A stretch of DNA of 31,323 nt from Nemertoderma westbladi (taxonomy: Eukaryota; Xenacoelomorpha; Nemertodermatida; Nemertodermatidae). The notes under the pieces are model-generated. The model did no database searches and was not told the origin of the DNA. It saw only the letters and a list, made by a program, of their open reading frames with translations. The stretch spans positions 1 to 31,323 of the forward strand of contig JAUCBJ010002677.1 of NCBI GenBank assembly GCA_032718475.1, given 5' to 3'. A program made the position numbers and the translations under genes. Positions 28,229 through 31,323 of this stretch are shown here, piece after piece. The first letter of the stretch is position 1. Every line of letters begins with the position of its first letter.

Positions 28229-28759
28229 GTGTCCGAACTGAGGCGTGCGAACGGAATTCTTTCCGATACCGACTTCCGGGGTCTTAGTCGAATCCGGATT
28301 CCGGTACGACCTCACGGCTTATTAACCGACCCGAGGGAGGAACAAAAACGACGGCCCGATGTCGGTTCCTTACAGGCGGACACTCCGTCGGTAACTAAAC
28401 TAGAAACGGACTCGGAACCAACTCGGTTCCACGATATATCTATCGGGGACTCGCACTGCAGTATCACAGACAGACCGACAGACCCTACAGAATTCCTACA
28501 ACGAATGGACTCGGACATACAGAATATCTGTCGGTCGACGGACACACTGAAACCCTCCCTGGAGGAAACAACTCGGTATTTGACCAACAAACGGATTCTC
28601 CCTTTACCCGCCCGCAACCCGCCCACCAACGGCGCCGACTGGGGTGTTAAGTGGTGGGCCTTATTAGGCCTCTCTCTCCTTGTTATCGTACTTATTGTTA
28701 TTTACGGCGTTTGGGCTTATTGTAGTAAACATTCCTGTAGTTTATTCCATTTCAGCTAG
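28229..28759 (+). CDS. LYSMD3/4-like protein, coding exon 2
   Basis: The exon starts with GTG as the first codon after the acceptor and runs 176 codons to TAG at 28757-28759. VSELRRANGILSDTDFRGLS then RIRIPV completes the LysM domain begun in exon 1. A charged spacer follows, then FLQRMDSDIQNICRSTD (protein residues about 179-195), a block conserved in LYSMD3/4. Next is NGADWGVKWW and a single transmembrane helix (about 233-255, LLGLSLLVIVLIVIYG), with a short Cys-containing tail. The whole protein would be 266 residues, a little shorter than vertebrate LYSMD3/4 because the region after the membrane helix is very short. A further exon cannot be excluded. Confidence 0.88.
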   Translation: MSELRRANGILSDTDFRGLSRIRIPVRPHGLLTDPREEQKRRPDVGSLQADTPSVTKLETDSEPTRFHDISIGDSHCSITDRPTDPTEFLQRMDSDIQNICRSTDTLKPSLEETTRYLTNKRILPLPARNPPTNGADWGVKWWALLGLSLLVIVLIVIYGVWAYCSKHSCSLFHFS

Positions 28760-29617
28760 GTTTTGGTCGACATTCTTGTAGATTTATTTATTGCATGGGA
28801 TACAATTGGTTTCACAGAGGGTATACCGGGGTTATTTTGATACCGGAACCAATCTGACATTCAAAAATGTTCTTTTTTTCAGAATTATTTAAATCGTTGG
28901 CGTTTCGGATGTACATTTGGTCACTAAAACTATCTAAATACCGAGCACATTACATTTTTTAGGAATTCTTGGTGTCTCTCTCCCCACTAAATCCATTGCA
29001 GATTTAATGTTTTTTTTTTAATTTAGTTTATTTCAGTTTATTTACTATGTTATTCTTTTAGTGAAGGGCTTTATTTACACTGATATATTATTATAGGTTT
29101 AAAACATTGAATCTTTGCTGGGCTGTAATTGGTACGCACAGGATAAAAACATAAAGAAAAGTTTCTTCAGCCTACGCCTACAGGCCAGGGATTACCCACA
29201 AAATCTGACGATTTATTTCCGGTGCGGTCCTCCCAGAACTATACTCCCAAGAGGAAACTCCAGTACTCATTTAGCTACCTTACATTTAGGATTCAAGGCA
29301 GAGATGCGCCCTGGTTAACATTTTAGGCGACATTAAGGAAATTTATATTTGTATAGAAAGAAACATAACTACAAATTAATAAAATTGTTTATATTTATTT
29401 ATTTATTTATTTACCTTTCATGGTTCGGGCATTAATGACCCATCCCGGTACTACTAAATATACAAAATATATATAAATTTATTTCAGATGCAGCTACAAT
29501 TGTTTTATATTTTAGATTCATCACAACAATTAAAATAGAAATTTTATAACTCAAAATCCATCAAATATAATATCCCCGGTATAACCTAGATGCTTGTGAG
29601 AAAATTATTTGTCATGC

Positions 29618-29623
29618 AATAAA
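29618..29623 (+). promoter_or_regulatory. candidate polyadenylation signal AATAAA
   Basis: This lies about 860 bp after the LYSMD stop codon in AT-rich sequence. Alternatives are at 29954 and 29973, and the true site is not determinable from sequence alone. Confidence 0.3.
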
Positions 29624-29660
29624 GCAGTTTATTTACTCTTATATCGTACTTTTTATCCTC

Positions 29661-29691
29661 ACCCCCCCCCCCCCCCCCCCCCCCCACCCCC
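29661..29691. repeat. poly-C tract
   Basis: A run of about 25 C is followed by ACCCCCAC. It is comparable to the C-rich tract at 18184-18234 and the poly-G at 3753-3775. Confidence 0.88.
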
Positions 29692-30207
29692 ACGGTTCTA
29701 CTACCGGTAACTACGTCCCGTTAACAAAATCACTACGATCACAAATAAGTAAATACCGTTAGTTATACAGCGAGGTCGATAATATAAGGTGAACAACTTT
29801 TTTAATTATTTGCTATTTTCTGTAACCCGATCCGATCAGGATATCGACCTATTTATTTCTTAATAAGCTTAATTCCCCTTCTTTCCTTGTTTAATGGATG
29901 TTTGTTTTCATCATTATTATTGTGTCTGGTTTTTCTTCAACGTTGGGGATGATAATAAAGTACGATCTAAAGAATAAAGTATTATTTGTGTTTGTGCTGG
30001 TGCCGCGGCCTACAAGTTATTTCATTACATTATGTATATAAAATGTTATATTTAAATGTGCATTAGTATTATATTTAATTATGTGGTTTATTTAATTATT
30101 ATTATAAATGCTGATGGATGGATTTCGTACTTTTTTCTATTTAATGAGGGGCAGTTTGTCTCTATGGGTACTCACTCATGATAGCACCTTTTGATATCCG
30201 GGTATCT

Positions 30208-30235
30208 GATATCCGGTAAACTTACGCCGGATATC
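30208..30235. repeat. GATATCCGG/CCGGATATC inverted repeat
   Basis: Perfect 9-bp arms at 30208-30216 and 30227-30235 are separated by 10 bp. A further GATATCCGGG lies at 30193-30202. Confidence 0.75.
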
Positions 30236-30931
30236 CGACCTGCTGTAAATTAAATCTTACTAAACGAGAGTAAAAATTGTTTTCTATTCGCGGGCATTAT
30301 TGAAAGGTGTCAGATTTTACAACAAATTTCAAAGTTAAATATTAACTGTTCTTTTAAACTCTTTAAACTTGTTCTAGACATATTATTAAGGCTTCTTTCA
30401 AGCGTTGTTTTATATTGACTAGGATCTGCTTTACATTATTTACAATCCGCGAATGTTTAATAAAAAATGTTGCAATTTTAGTCATTTTTCAGAGATATTT
30501 TAGAAAAGCTAAAAAACTTTAAAGTGGCCATTGCAGAATCGGTATTTTATGGAAACTGACGTTTTCGATGGTTCTGATTCGGAATTGTGACTCGTTTTGT
30601 TTGTCACTGATCGGAACTATAGTTGTTTTGGTTCTAGTTTTCCCTCGTTCATATCACATTCCGTGCGCAACTTTCTATTTTAGTTTGGTATTGAAGTTTT
30701 GCTGATTATTATCACAACATAGTTAAGAATCAGTTTGGATAACAACGAGAAGTATAATAATCAGTTTTTATTTGAAAAAGGCTCTTTTGCTCACTAAAAA
30801 ACAACAAAAAACAATAATAGTCCTTTTTTCAATTCAATTGGTATCGTTGTGCTGAAAATTTCACGTTCAAAAATATTTCATGCTTAATATACCTGAGATT
30901 TCCGTGCATAAGAGAGTAACCAATAGGCTAC

Positions 30932-30949
30932 CACCGTAGGCCTACGGTG
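30932..30949. repeat. perfect 18-bp palindrome
   Basis: CACCGTAGGCCTACGGTG is its own reverse complement and has TAGGCCTA at its centre. Confidence 0.9.
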
Positions 30950-31323
30950 TACATGCACTCTGTACGATTCTTTGTTTTCTAAGTTAATATTGTCTTCATC
31001 CTATAGCTGTTTGGCTATTATTCATCACTGTTACTATTCATCACATTACGAATCGGAATTTTGGATATTTTGAGTTCGAAATCTTTTCCGTCGTTTACTT
31101 TCCGTCAGTAACGTTGTTTGCAATATTAATTTTGCAGTTTTCATTGACTGTTTATGAATTTGCGATACTTTTTTTCGATAAATCTGCAGACTATGAGTGA
31201 ATACATTTTTTATTGTTAAATGGCTTTTTTGGTCATTTTGGTAAACAATTATCTCTATCTTGAACTACCCGAACAATATGCACCAACAGACTTTTGTCAG
31301 TCCGTTCGTAACGAAAGTTTTCA

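Larger units (their letters stand above)
28760..31323. other. LYSMD 3' UTR and AT-rich downstream flank
   Basis: No further gene is supported; the frame at 29115-29318 shows no family resemblance. AATAAA polyadenylation signals occur at 29618-29623, 29954-29959 and 29973-29978. An (ATTT)n microsatellite lies at about 29388-29413. Palindromes at 30208-30235 and 30932-30949 are listed separately. Confidence 0.55.

Noticed and set aside
29115-29318. 67-codon frame downstream of LYSMD
   Set aside because: No family resemblance and no splice or regulatory context.

Overview
The window is animal genomic DNA, most likely from a marine invertebrate. It combines a split-exon gene of the LYSMD3/4 family with BEL/Pao, 2A-bearing CR1/L2-like, RTE-like and hAT-like transposable elements, and with AT-rich, repeat-dense intergenic DNA. 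No prokaryotic signals are present. Echinoderm or another deuterostome is my guess, because 2A-bearing non-LTR elements are well documented there, but the species cannot be fixed from this sequence.

Layout. From 1 to about 4.99 kb is non-coding DNA with several tandem and inverted repeats. From about 5.0 to 21.0 kb is one degenerate BEL/Pao LTR retrotransposon on the + strand (gag-like, protease-RT linker, RT, RNase H, integrase) split by three events. First, an inverted 1.1-kb copy of its own RNase H/integrase-zinc region lies at 6983-8085. Second, a 5'-truncated LINE lies on the - strand at about 8317-11052. Third, an almost complete 6.7-kb LINE lies on the + strand at 11824-18488, after which the BEL pol frame resumes in register. 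No LTRs could be paired by eye.

The 6.7-kb LINE is the most interesting object. ORF1 combines a SAP domain, a coiled coil and an SGNH hydrolase with its catalytic residues intact. ORF2 begins with a roughly 366-residue polytopic membrane region that ends in a canonical 2A ribosome-skipping motif (GDIELNPGP). It continues with an APE-type endonuclease and, after one frameshift, an RT with an intact YADD box. The layout predicts that a multi-pass membrane protein and a soluble endonuclease/RT are made from one ORF.

Downstream of the BEL integrase come a 0.7-kb GTAC-rich tandem array and a broken ORF resembling a DEDDy 3'-5' exonuclease (22335-23249). From 25.2 to 28.8 kb lies the one convincing host gene, a LYSMD3/4-type single-pass membrane protein. 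It has two coding exons (26186-26455 and 28229-28759), and its intron splits the LysM domain. The intron holds a 1.4-kb hAT-like element (17-bp terminal inverted repeats, near-perfect 8-bp target duplication) that itself contains an RTE-like LINE tail. A second copy of that LINE tail lies upstream of the gene. The remainder to 31.3 kb is AT-rich 3' flank.
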